A stretch of DNA of 17,761 bases. Source: an uncultured Lachnospiraceae bacterium. Lineage in GTDB: Bacteria > Bacillota > Clostridia > Lachnospirales > Lachnospiraceae. The DNA lies in the NCBI GenBank assembly GCA_937901625.1, contig CALDIE010000053.1, forward strand, positions 1 to 17,761. The letters are read 5' to 3'. The notes under the pieces were generated by a model. It worked only from the letters and a program-made list of their open reading frames with translations, was not told where the DNA came from and did no database searches. Positions 8,356-15,374 of the stretch are shown in pieces. A program made the position numbers and the translations under genes. Within the stretch, counting starts at the first letter, position 1. Every line of letters starts with the position of its first letter.

Positions 8356-8426
8356 AGACGGATACAGGATCAATAAGTAAAAAGGATCGTGCAGGAAAAA
8401 ACATATACAGAAAGGAATTATGCGGG

Positions 8427-9923
8427 ATGGATTTAATGATCGATTACAAAAAGGGAATGGTAAATCATGGAGACTGCTCCCGTTTTCGGAAAGTGATGCA
8501 GCGTGCGCAAAAAGGTGAAGAGATCAAAGTGGCCTTTTTGGGAGGCTCCATCACCCAGGGGTATCTGGCTACGGACAAGGAGTTGTGCTACGCGGCATTG
8601 ACAGCAAAGTGGTGGAAGGATACTTTCCCGCAGGCAAAGATCGATTATATCAATGCCGGCATCGGAGGGACGACGTCCCACTTTGGCGTTTCCAGAGTGG
8701 CATATTCCGTATTGGAGCAGCAGGCGGATGTGATCTTTGTGGAGTTTTCCGTCAATGATTCCAATGATGAGTTTTTTAAGGAAACCTATGAGGGGCTGGT
8801 TCGAAAGATTCTGAATGCTCCGGGAAAACCTGCGCTGATGCTTCTTCACAATGTGATCTACAACACCGGATATTCTGCGGAAGAGATTCATGGCGAGATA
8901 GGACGTTACTATAATGTCCCGGCTGTCAGCATCAAAGCCTCCATTTACGATCAGATGCTTACCGGAGCCTTCGGAAGCAGGGATGTGACAGAAGATGATC
9001 TTCATCCCAATAATACCGGACATCGTCTGATCGCGGAAACGATCGGTTACTTTTTGGATGAGATCCGTAAGGAATGCGTCTCCGGAGAGGAAAAGGAAGA
9101 AAAGCCTCTTCCTGCGCCGCTTACGATGAATGCCTATGAGGATTGTGTAAGATTCCAGAGCGCGGACTTTAAAGCGCATGAAGATCAATATGAAGACCGA
9201 AAGGAAACGGCGTCGTTAGCGCTTCACTTTGACGGTGCCGGTCAGGATGAATTCAGCGCTGAACAGATCGCACAGGGAAAGGATAAGGAGCGTATTGCCA
9301 CTGCCTTTTTTGCGGCAAAGGAAAGCCTTAAAGGCATTTCTGTGAGCGCGGAGGGCTTTGAAGAGGACAGATTGCCGAAGCGTTATTATACGGACAGTTT
9401 CCGCGGCGGATGGTCGGCAAAAAAGCCCGGGGATGAGATAAAGATCCGCTTTACGGGATCTGAGTTTGCGGTGCAATACAGACGTACGGTCAAAAGACCT
9501 GCCCTGATCGCGGAAGCGGTCGTGGACGGAGATACGCTTCATACGGTGGTTCTGGATGCCAATTTCCACGAAACATGGGGCGATTGCCTGACCATCACTC
9601 CGGTGTTGCGGCATGGAAAGATCGTTACCGGACAGACCAGGGAGGGCGTTACGCCGGCTGCGTATGAAACCTCCATGGAAGCGCTGTCGCTTCTTCGGGA
9701 TGAAAAGCCTGTAGCGGAGGAACATGAGATCGTCATTCGGATCACGGGAGTCGGAGAGAATCCTGCGCAACAGGATGGTTTTGCCCTGATACAGGACATT
9801 TCCGGCGGCGCGAAAAAGGAAGAAGAGAAGGACACTGTGGCAGCAAATGAGCCGGAAACATTTGATCTTGTAAGCATCCTGATCTCCGGACCGGCAGAGG
9901 AGGCAGTATCGCAGGATATATAG
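8427..9923 (+). CDS. Cytoplasmic SGNH/GDSL-family hydrolase (putative carbohydrate esterase)
   Basis: A 498-residue enzyme with the SGNH blocks in order: GGSIT with nucleophile Ser41, NAGIGG with oxyanion Gly at about 78-81, VND with Asn110, and DDLH with Asp190 and His193. Family members remove acetyl or other acyl groups from sugars and glycans. The C-terminal part (about 215-498) has a beta-rich stretch around residues 325-430 that could bind sugar, and ends in an acidic tail. I start at ATG 8427, ten bases after AAAGGA (8411-8416); ATG 8436 is possible. A longer in-frame opening to 8160 merely overlaps the YesL-like gene. There is no signal peptide, so it should act on imported substrate. 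It resembles the lipoprotein enzyme at 12874-14175. The exact substrate is unknown. Confidence 0.82.
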   Translation: MDLMIDYKKGMVNHGDCSRFRKVMQRAQKGEEIKVAFLGGSITQGYLATDKELCYAALTAKWWKDTFPQAKIDYINAGIGGTTSHFGVSRVAYSVLEQQADVIFVEFSVNDSNDEFFKETYEGLVRKILNAPGKPALMLLHNVIYNTGYSAEEIHGEIGRYYNVPAVSIKASIYDQMLTGAFGSRDVTEDDLHPNNTGHRLIAETIGYFLDEIRKECVSGEEKEEKPLPAPLTMNAYEDCVRFQSADFKAHEDQYEDRKETASLALHFDGAGQDEFSAEQIAQGKDKERIATAFFAAKESLKGISVSAEGFEEDRLPKRYYTDSFRGGWSAKKPGDEIKIRFTGSEFAVQYRRTVKRPALIAEAVVDGDTLHTVVLDANFHETWGDCLTITPVLRHGKIVTGQTREGVTPAAYETSMEALSLLRDEKPVAEEHEIVIRITGVGENPAQQDGFALIQDISGGAKKEEEKDTVAANEPETFDLVSILISGPAEEAVSQDI

Positions 9924-9985
9924 AAGTTGTATTAAAAAAACAGATGTAAATAAAAGAGAGATGTAAATTAAGGAGGAAAATACGA

Positions 9986-10969
9986 ATGAGTGAGCAAAAT
10001 GTAACGGTCAATCCCGGAACAAAGGAGATTCTGTTTGTGGAGCCGAAGCTTCAGGAAAGGATATGGGGAGGCAGCCGGTTAAAGAAAGAATGGAACTTTC
10101 CCGCGGATAGAGACGATCAGCTCGGGGAACTGTGGGCGGTCTCCTGCAACGATCAGGTGGATGGCAGAATTTTAAACGGCTCCTTCAAGGGAAGAACACT
10201 CTCCGACCTTTGGAAAAACGAGCCCTGTCTGTTTGGAAATCCGAAGGATGAAGTATTTCCGTTACTCGTAAAGATCATTGACGCAAAGGAAAACTTAAGC
10301 ATCCAGGTTCATCCGGAAGATACATATGCAAAGGAACATGAAAACAGCAAGGGAAAGAGAGAGTGCTGGTATATTCTGGATTGCCCGGAGGATGCTAAGC
10401 TGATCGTCGGAAACCGTGCCGGGAATCACGAGGAGCTCTGCCGTATGATCGATGAGGAGAGATGGGATGACCTGTTAAACTATGTACCGGTTAAAAAAGG
10501 CGATTTCGTACAGATCGATCCGGGAACGCTTCACGCCATCACCGGAGGGATCATGCTCCTTGAGGTGCAGCAAAACAGCGATGTGACGTATCGCGTATAT
10601 GACTACGGACGTCTTCAAAACGGTAAGCCCAGAGAGCTCCATTTAAAACAGAGCAAAGATGTGACGAAGGCTCCAAACCTGATCACAAAGGAACATGTGG
10701 TTCACCCCGAAGACGAGCCCGGCGTATGGCAGCAGTTAGTGGAAACCGTCAATTACAAAGTATGGGAGATGCTTTTAAAGGAAAGTGCGGGAGAGGTGTT
10801 TGTTCCCTCTACGGGTGATAGTTTTTACATTGCGGCTATTTCGGAAGGAGAAGGCAGCGTGAACGGTCAGGCCCTAAAGCGCGGACAGTTCTTTATCATT
10901 CCAAACGGCTGTGATAATGTTAAAGTAGAAGGAAATCTTCGTATTGTGATCGCTATGCCGGTGATGTAG
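9986..10969 (+). CDS. manA: Mannose-6-phosphate isomerase, class I
   Basis: This enzyme interconverts mannose-6-phosphate and fructose-6-phosphate in the cytoplasm, a zinc-dependent step linking mannose units to glycolysis and to GDP-mannose synthesis. The 327-residue length fits the short Firmicutes type. Zinc-ligand candidates are visible: Gln107 and His109 (SIQVHPED), Glu126 (KRECWYIL) and His183 (GTLHAI). The N-terminal ERIWGG and GELWAVS segments are also typical. The start has a strong site, AAGGAGG at 9970-9976. It lies 62 bases after the SGNH hydrolase with no terminator between, which makes a mannose-containing substrate plausible for the locus. No clear terminator follows. The family call is secure. 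Confidence 0.95.
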   Translation: MSEQNVTVNPGTKEILFVEPKLQERIWGGSRLKKEWNFPADRDDQLGELWAVSCNDQVDGRILNGSFKGRTLSDLWKNEPCLFGNPKDEVFPLLVKIIDAKENLSIQVHPEDTYAKEHENSKGKRECWYILDCPEDAKLIVGNRAGNHEELCRMIDEERWDDLLNYVPVKKGDFVQIDPGTLHAITGGIMLLEVQQNSDVTYRVYDYGRLQNGKPRELHLKQSKDVTKAPNLITKEHVVHPEDEPGVWQQLVETVNYKVWEMLLKESAGEVFVPSTGDSFYIAAISEGEGSVNGQALKRGQFFIIPNGCDNVKVEGNLRIVIAMPVM

Positions 10970-11010
10970 TTTTTTCAGAGCGGACAGGAGGCTTTCCTGT
11001 AAAAAAGTGC

Positions 11011-11038
11011 TGGAGAAGTTTTGAGAATCTGTTACAAT
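11011..11038 (+). promoter_or_regulatory. Candidate sigma-A promoter for the small acidic gene
   Basis: TGGAGA (11011-11016), a 16-base spacer and TACAAT (11033-11038) preceded by TG (11030-11031) make an extended -10 promoter about 65 bases before the start codon. It is judged by eye only. Confidence 0.45.
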
Positions 11039-11102
11039 AAATAAGTGATGTCGGTTAGTTATATGAGACCGGGATAGAATAGATATTGAGAGGAGAAGAG
11101 AT

Positions 11103-11426
11103 ATGGCACCGGAACAGTCCATTGAATTTCGTTATGACACACAGCTTTTGCTGGACAAGTATGTAGAAGAAGGAGAAGATCCCGATGATGTAGCGGATGA
11201 TCTTGTGGATGAGATCCGTGATTACATCAATGAGAATTTTCAGGGTGACAGCATGGTAGTAGCCGGAGACAGCGGTGAGGACGATTACGGCGAGAAGGCG
11301 ATCATCAAGCTTCATTATCATACCAATGAACCCTGGCTCGTATTGGCATATTGCCGTGGTTTGGGAGAAATATACGATATCGTGGTAGAGGATATGGATC
11401 GTCAGTCCAGGGATATGCATGGCTGA
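11103..11426 (+). CDS. Small acidic protein of unknown function
   Basis: A 107-residue protein that I do not recognise. ATG 11103 follows AGGAGA (11091-11096) by 6 bases. The composition is strongly acidic, with a central helix-like stretch (EDPDDVADDLVDEIRDYI, about residues 25-42) and a C-terminal strand-rich part containing KLHYHTNEPW and a conserved-looking AYCRGLGEIYDIVVEDM. There is no signal peptide, membrane segment or cysteine cluster; one Cys is near residue 84. It has its own candidate promoter and is not clearly part of the manA operon. The stop is followed directly, in the same frame, by decayed ybaK sequence, so the last few residues could derive from a deletion junction. The coding call rests on the good ribosome site and clean frame. 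Confidence 0.6.
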   Translation: MAPEQSIEFRYDTQLLLDKYVEEGEDPDDVADDLVDEIRDYINENFQGDSMVVAGDSGEDDYGEKAIIKLHYHTNEPWLVLAYCRGLGEIYDIVVEDMDRQSRDMHG

Positions 11427-11679
11427 TTCTTTGTTTTTGTGATACCGATCGACAGGGAGCCGGATATGAAAAGGCGGCCTCGGAGGTTGGAGAAAAGTCC
11501 GTTGAGATGATCCGTGTAAAGGAGATCAATCAGGTAACCGGCTATGTGCGCGGCGGATGTATGTCCGTGGGAATGAAAAAAAGTACGAGACCAGGATCGG
11601 ATTGCAATTGCGATTGGCGCCGGAAGATCTGGCAAAAGCGGCACAGGCAAAGTTTGCCGATGTGATCAAAGCAGGTTAG
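11427..11679 (+). pseudogene. ybaK: Decayed YbaK/EbsC (Cys-tRNA(Pro) deacylase-like) remnant
   Basis: Three consecutive frames together spell the C-terminal half of a YbaK-family protein, which removes mischarged cysteine from tRNA(Pro). Frame 1 (from 11427) reads FFVFVIPIDRE. Frame 2 (about 11470-11583) reads KAASEVGEKSVEMIRVK and then VTGYVRGGCMSVGMKK, a hallmark of the family. Frame 3 (11584-11679) reads TRIGLQLRLAPEDLAKAA and ends AKFADVIKAG before TAG. The first break is explained by one missing A in the A4 run at about 11468-11471. At the second, roughly 25 expected residues between GMKK and the GLQ strand are absent. The N-terminal half is missing. No single frame could make a working enzyme. 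It ends 4 bases from the convergent hemW stop. Confidence 0.8.
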
Positions 11680-11683
11680 ATGA

Positions 11684-12850
11684 TCATACAAACCCGCCCA
11701 TGACATAATTGGCCAGATCCAAACCCGTTTCAGACAGGTACAGATGTGTTCCGTTAAGGACAAGCAGTCCTTCGGAACACATTTTTTTGATCCAATCTTC
11801 ATAGAGGATGAGAGGATCCTCTTCATATCGCGCGCGAAAAGCATCCATATCCACGCCTTCGGTTAAGCGCAAGCCTAAAAACATGGCTTCTGACATTGCC
11901 GCCTGTTTGGAGAGGAGTTCCTCTTCTGCCACGGCATTTTCCGGGTGAACACAGTAGTCCTTTAATACAGAGGTATTTTTAAAACGGCACGCATGCAAAA
12001 GAGATGAGGCACCGAGCCCAAGCCCCAAGTATTCTCCGCGTGTCCAATAGACTTTATTGTGCGCGCATTCTTTCCCTGAAAGGGCATAGTTCGATATTTC
12101 ATAGCGTCCGTAACCGGCTGTCTTAAGCATAGATCCGGTTAAGTGATACATTTCACGTTCCTCGTCCTCTGTCGGAAGGGAAGAACCGGCGGGCAGTTTA
12201 TCCGCATCCCGTAAAGCAACCTCCCGGTGGTACAGATCATAAAAGGGCGTACCCTCCTCGATGATCAAACTGTAGGCCGAGATATGTTCGGGGGAAAGGG
12301 CGATCACCTGTTTCAGATTATCTTCCCATGACTGTGTAGTCTGATGAGGAAGCGCGCTCATCAGATCGATATTGATATTTTGGAATCCGACAGATCGCGC
12401 AAGAGTATAGTTCTTTAAAAAGTCTTCAAAGCGATGGATCCTGCCAAGGATTTTTAATTCATTGTTATGGCAGGATTGGAGACCCATGCTCAGACGGTTG
12501 ATCCCGGATAAGAGACAGGCAGACAGGTTTTCTTCGGAAAGCGTACCCGGATTGGATTCGATCGTTATCTCGGCACCCCTTTCCAGGTCAAAGTTTTCTC
12601 TGACAGTTTTCATTAAGAGCATGATCTCAGACCCGCTTAAAAGGGAAGGGGTTCCGCCGCCGATAAAGACGGTGATCACTTTATGATCTTTCAATTCTTC
12701 GCCCCATCGTTCGATCTCACGATACAGGGCGTCCATATATCGCAAGCGCATCCCTTCCGCCTCCGGGAAGGATAAAAAATCGCAATACAGACACTTGCGT
12801 ACGCAAAACGGAATATGAATATACAAAGACAGAGGCTTATATGAATTCAT
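11684..12850 (-). CDS. hemW: Radical SAM heme chaperone HemW (HemN-like)
   Basis: A 388-residue radical SAM protein. The [4Fe-4S] motif C16-VRK-C20-LY-C23 is followed by Asp24-Phe25. True HemN coproporphyrinogen oxidase has a fourth Cys at the equivalent of Phe25, so this is the HemW type, which binds and delivers heme. GGGTPS (residues 64-69) is the S-adenosylmethionine-binding glycine motif. ESNPGTL, the LSMGLQS segment and a typical HemW C-terminal domain follow. The ATG has AAAAGGAAA (12862-12870 on this strand's reverse complement) about 11 bases upstream, right after the stop of the SGNH lipoprotein gene, so the two are probably co-transcribed. In many Clostridia hemW runs in the same direction as hrcA; here it is inverted. 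Older annotations may call it hemN. Confidence 0.93.
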   Translation of the reverse strand: MNSYKPLSLYIHIPFCVRKCLYCDFLSFPEAEGMRLRYMDALYREIERWGEELKDHKVITVFIGGGTPSLLSGSEIMLLMKTVRENFDLERGAEITIESNPGTLSEENLSACLLSGINRLSMGLQSCHNNELKILGRIHRFEDFLKNYTLARSVGFQNINIDLMSALPHQTTQSWEDNLKQVIALSPEHISAYSLIIEEGTPFYDLYHREVALRDADKLPAGSSLPTEDEEREMYHLTGSMLKTAGYGRYEISNYALSGKECAHNKVYWTRGEYLGLGLGASSLLHACRFKNTSVLKDYCVHPENAVAEEELLSKQAAMSEAMFLGLRLTEGVDMDAFRARYEEDPLILYEDWIKKMCSEGLLVLNGTHLYLSETGLDLANYVMGGFV

Positions 12851-12873
12851 GACAGGATCGCTTTCCTTTTCGC

Positions 12874-14175
12874 TTATTCATAGGCTACATCAAGACCCAG
12901 GATGAAAAAGAGGTTTCCCTCGCTTTCTTCGGCCGGAAGTATGGTGATCGTATGCCGGGAGGAGGAACCGTCCTGAGAACGATAGCACTCGCGGTAAACA
13001 AGATGGTTAGCCCAGGTGGAGGGATCGTAGGAATCGATGGTGCAGGAGTATTCGCCGTCCACATAGACTTCCATGTTTCCGCCCATCCAGGAATCGGTAT
13101 TGGTAAGCAGGTAGTTGATGCCGATGGCAACCGCTTCAACTTCGAAGGTGATCGAGGCTTCTTCCTCCGAAAAATCCGCGCACCATCCCGTATGACCGGG
13201 GAAGATCCAGGATACATCCATTGGGTCGTAGCCGGTATTTTCCGTGGGAGTGATATCCTCGGCAAAGAGGATGTCCGCGTTACGATAGCGGCATTTTGTT
13301 AAGGTGGAAGAGGGGATATTGTATTCTTCACTTGTGCTTGTGTTGATATCTTCAAGGACATCACGGTAGAAAGCCGTTAACAGATGCGCGATCAGGGCAT
13401 GTCCGCCGTTGGCAGGGTGTACGCCGTCCTGAGAGCCCACCTGATCCCAGGTGACCAAACCTTTGGAAAGAACAGCCTGATAGCTGATGATCGGCACGCC
13501 GTAGTGGAAGGCTACGGGAGAGTGGACATCACTGTAATCCCAACCGCCTTCGGTCGTGAGCATCAGGGCAACAACGGCCGGTGAAGTGTCATATTCCAGG
13601 ATATGAAGAAGGAGGCTTTCGTATGTTTCCCTGTTTAAGATGTCGCCGTCATTGACGGCAAATTCCACGACGACCAGATCCGGATCTTTGGCCAGAACCT
13701 GATCCTGCACGCGATGGGCGCCGAGATACGAATCGGTGGCACCGATCCCGGCGTTGACGTAGCGGATATTGGCATCCGGGAAGGTATTGATCCACCAGTC
13801 GGTGGTCAGATAGGCATAGCAGGAGGTGTTTTTGGGAGAGGCGCTGTCTCCGTCCGTGATGGAACCGCCGATGTAGGCGATGGTAATATCCTCTCCGGCA
13901 GCTGCGCGTTTCATCACATCCCTCAGCCGGGTAAGATTTCCGTCATTGATCCTTGACGCAGTCAGCATATCTTCGGTAACGCTGAATCCATCCACCGAAA
14001 CGGCCCTTGCCATATGGTCCAAAACAGAGGAGGGAATGGCAGGCGTTTCGCTGTCCCCGTTAGTCAGTGTAACTGCCGGTTCAGGGGAAGAAGGATTGTC
14101 TTCCGAAACAGAGTTATTGCATCCGGTAAAAAGAAGAGAAAGGATTAAGAGTAAAGGAAGTTTGTTTTTTTTCAT
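12874..14175 (-). CDS. SGNH/GDSL-family hydrolase lipoprotein
   Basis: A secreted, lipid-anchored esterase-like enzyme of 433 residues. I prefer the ATG at 14175: GAAAGGGG lies 5 bases upstream, whereas a start at 14190 would put that site inside the gene. The signal peptide ends in FTGC (Cys19), followed by a Ser/Pro/Glu/Thr tether. Catalytic blocks are complete: GGSIT with Ser105, NAGIGA near 141-146, VND with Asn175, and DGVH with Asp250 and His253. A C-terminal domain (about 300-433) is beta-rich with MEVYVDGEYSCTID, like the sandwich domains found on other carbohydrate esterases of this group. It shares long blocks with the cytoplasmic enzyme at 8427-9923 (WW-x5-FP-x-A, NAGIG, VEF-x-VND). 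The substrate is probably an acylated glycan; that is inference. Confidence 0.85.
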   Translation of the reverse strand: MKKNKLPLLLILSLLFTGCNNSVSEDNPSSPEPAVTLTNGDSETPAIPSSVLDHMARAVSVDGFSVTEDMLTASRINDGNLTRLRDVMKRAAAGEDITIAYIGGSITDGDSASPKNTSCYAYLTTDWWINTFPDANIRYVNAGIGATDSYLGAHRVQDQVLAKDPDLVVVEFAVNDGDILNRETYESLLLHILEYDTSPAVVALMLTTEGGWDYSDVHSPVAFHYGVPIISYQAVLSKGLVTWDQVGSQDGVHPANGGHALIAHLLTAFYRDVLEDINTSTSEEYNIPSSTLTKCRYRNADILFAEDITPTENTGYDPMDVSWIFPGHTGWCADFSEEEASITFEVEAVAIGINYLLTNTDSWMGGNMEVYVDGEYSCTIDSYDPSTWANHLVYRECYRSQDGSSSRHTITILPAEESEGNLFFILGLDVAYE

Positions 14176-14265
14176 GAGTGCCCCTTTCATTCATTGTAAA
14201 ATGTCGACAGATTTAAGGATACAGATCTGTATGTCCGTGGCTGTATGTGAATTGTGCCATTCGTT

Positions 14266-14274
14266 ATTATATCA
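14266..14274 (-). promoter_or_regulatory. Extended -10 promoter for the SGNH lipoprotein-hemW unit
   Basis: Read on the - strand the sequence is TGATATAAT, a perfect TATAAT with a TG extension. The -35 region at the expected spacing is poor (TATTTT), which is common for extended -10 promoters. It lies about 90 bases before the start at 14175. Confidence 0.6.
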
Positions 14275-14297
14275 TAGACAGGGAAAAGAAAATATGT

Positions 14298-14326
14298 TTG
14301 ACAGGTAGCGGATTTTTAGATAATAT
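14298..14326 (+). promoter_or_regulatory. Sigma-A promoter for the Lys/Glu-repeat gene
   Basis: A perfect TTGACA (14298-14303), a 17-base spacer and TAATAT (14321-14326) face the gene starting at 14456. The gap leaves about 120 bases of untranslated leader. This promoter lies back to back with the - strand promoter at 14266-14274, and the -35 box is only 24 bases from it. Confidence 0.6.
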
Positions 14327-14455
14327 TTAAGAGGCAAAATTTACCCTTTTGAGGGATGATCGGAAGAAGGGGGTACCGAAAAGCGGTTTTCCGATCGGCA
14401 GCAACAGAGAGGAATAGCTCGGCAAACGGGGGAATGATCCCGGAATGGAGACGAT

Positions 14456-15169
14456 ATGGCAGAAAAGAAAAAGAAAACAGGAATTGTAAAGCCGATAGCG
14501 CAGGCTTTTTTGGCAACAAAACCGGAAGAGCCGGAAGTTGAGCCTAAGAAAGAGGATAAGCAATCTGTACGAGCTAAGAGAAAGGCTATAAGAGAGGCAG
14601 AAGAACAGATGAAACTCGAGGCGAAGGAGATGCTGAGAGAGCAGATGGGAATCCGCGCTAAGGAGACGGTCGTAAAGCAGGAAGATGAGACAAAGGCAAA
14701 GAACACTGATGCGGAAAAGAAGGATGTTCCCGCAAAAGAAGCAGTCAAGGCAGAGCCCGTAAAGAAGGAAGAGTCTGTAAAGAAAGAACCTGCAAAGAAA
14801 GAACCTGTAAAGAAAGAATCTGAGAAGAAGGAATCTGTAAAGACGGAATCTGTAAAGAAGGAAACGGTGAAGGCTGAGACAGTCAAGAAAGAGACTTCCG
14901 GGAAAGAAACCGCAAAGAAAGAAACCGCAAAGAAGGAAACATCAAAGAAAGAACCTGCAGCAAAAGAACCTGCGGTACAGGTTGCGATCCAGTACAGAGA
15001 CGCCGCATATGACGCTGCCGGAATTGAGGCAAAGGCGTTGGAAGTGTGGACGAAACAGTTGGGAAAGAAGAAGAGTGATCTTACATCGTTAGAGCTCTAC
15101 ATTAAGCCGCAGGACGGCAGAGTATATTGCGTTTTCAACAAGAAGGAGAGAAGTGAATTCTCCCTGTAG
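14456..15169 (+). CDS. Lys/Glu-rich repeat protein with DUF6465-like C-terminal domain
   Basis: A 237-residue protein of unknown function. The start has GGAG (14447-14450) 5 bases upstream. Residues 1-35 are basic (MAEKKKKTGIVKP), 40-75 form a charged helix (REAEEQMKLEAKEML), and about 102-172 consist of imperfect pentapeptides of the type V/A-K-K-E-S/P/T. The only compact domain is residues about 173-237, with IQYRDAAYD, a helix containing VWTKQLGKKKSDL, and LELYIKPQDGRVYCVFNKKE. This resembles the DUF6465 family seen in Clostridia. The basic repeat arm resembles histone-H1-like tails and could bind nucleic acid or a cell-surface polymer; this is speculation. There is no signal peptide. A strong terminator follows, so it is monocistronic. 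Confidence 0.7.
   Translation: MAEKKKKTGIVKPIAQAFLATKPEEPEVEPKKEDKQSVRAKRKAIREAEEQMKLEAKEMLREQMGIRAKETVVKQEDETKAKNTDAEKKDVPAKEAVKAEPVKKEESVKKEPAKKEPVKKESEKKESVKTESVKKETVKAETVKKETSGKETAKKETAKKETSKKEPAAKEPAVQVAIQYRDAAYDAAGIEAKALEVWTKQLGKKKSDLTSLELYIKPQDGRVYCVFNKKERSEFSL
14759..14971 (+). repeat. Imperfect 15-base tandem repeats coding for KKE pentapeptides
   Basis: Units close to GTAAAGAAAGAACCT repeat in frame about 14 times, coding V/A-K-K-E-P/S/T with some drift (VKTES, VKAET, SGKET, AAKEP). Such a tract is prone to slippage by whole units without breaking the frame. Confidence 0.85.
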
Positions 15170-15202
15170 AAGGTTTCGGAAAAACGTGCGGATTTAAATA
15201 TT

Positions 15203-15240
15203 AAAAGAAAGCGCCTTTGCGGTGCTTTCTTTTCTTTTGT
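15203..15240 (+). terminator. Rho-independent terminator of the Lys/Glu-repeat gene
   Basis: A 13-base-pair stem AAAAGAAAGCGCC (15203-15215) / GGTGCTTTCTTTT (15221-15233), with one G-U pair, has the loop TTTGC and is followed by CTTTTGT. It isolates the upstream gene from the heat-shock operon. Confidence 0.88.
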
Positions 15241-15270
15241 CCTCATCCGAAGGTTTATGAAAAAAAGAAT

Positions 15271-15299
15271 TTGACATTGTGTGTGGGTGGTGTTATTTT
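15271..15299 (+). promoter_or_regulatory. Sigma-A promoter of the hrcA-grpE-dnaK operon
   Basis: A perfect TTGACA (15271-15276), a 17-base spacer and TATTTT (15294-15299) lie just before the CIRCE operator, so transcription should start at or near its left arm. Confidence 0.8.
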
Positions 15300-15312
15300 A
15301 TCTGTAGAGATG

Positions 15313-15339
15313 TTAGCACTCCAATCTAACGAGTGCTAA
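15313..15339 (+). promoter_or_regulatory. CIRCE operator (HrcA binding site)
   Basis: The perfect inverted repeat TTAGCACTC (15313-15321), 9-base spacer, GAGTGCTAA (15331-15339) matches the CIRCE consensus exactly. HrcA bound here should block the promoter at 15271-15299 until heat stress. It lies 35 bases before the hrcA start codon. Confidence 0.98.
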
Positions 15340-15374
15340 CAGATGTCACTAACAGAAGAAAGGAGATCGTACTG

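Noticed and set aside
8160..8426. N-terminal extension of the SGNH hydrolase
   Set aside because: The extension overlaps the YesL-like gene in another frame; a better site (AAAGGA) precedes ATG 8427 and the SGNH domain starts right after it.
10970..11006. Hairpin ACAGGA/TCCTGT after manA, flanked by T6 and A6, as a terminator
   Set aside because: The T run precedes and the A run follows the hairpin, so neither direction has a T tract after the stem; only a 6-base-pair stem remains.
11351..11665. A 104-codon + strand frame that could be called a gene
   Set aside because: It overlaps the small acidic gene and its second half is frame 2 of the ybaK remnant.
14341..14886. Ser/Phe/Thr-rich frame of 181 codons on the - strand
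   Set aside because: It is the antisense reading of the KKE repeat tract; low complexity arises from the repeats.
14759..14971. Short tandem repeats as a CRISPR array
   Set aside because: Units are 15 bases, contiguous, in frame and without spacers, so they are coding repeats.
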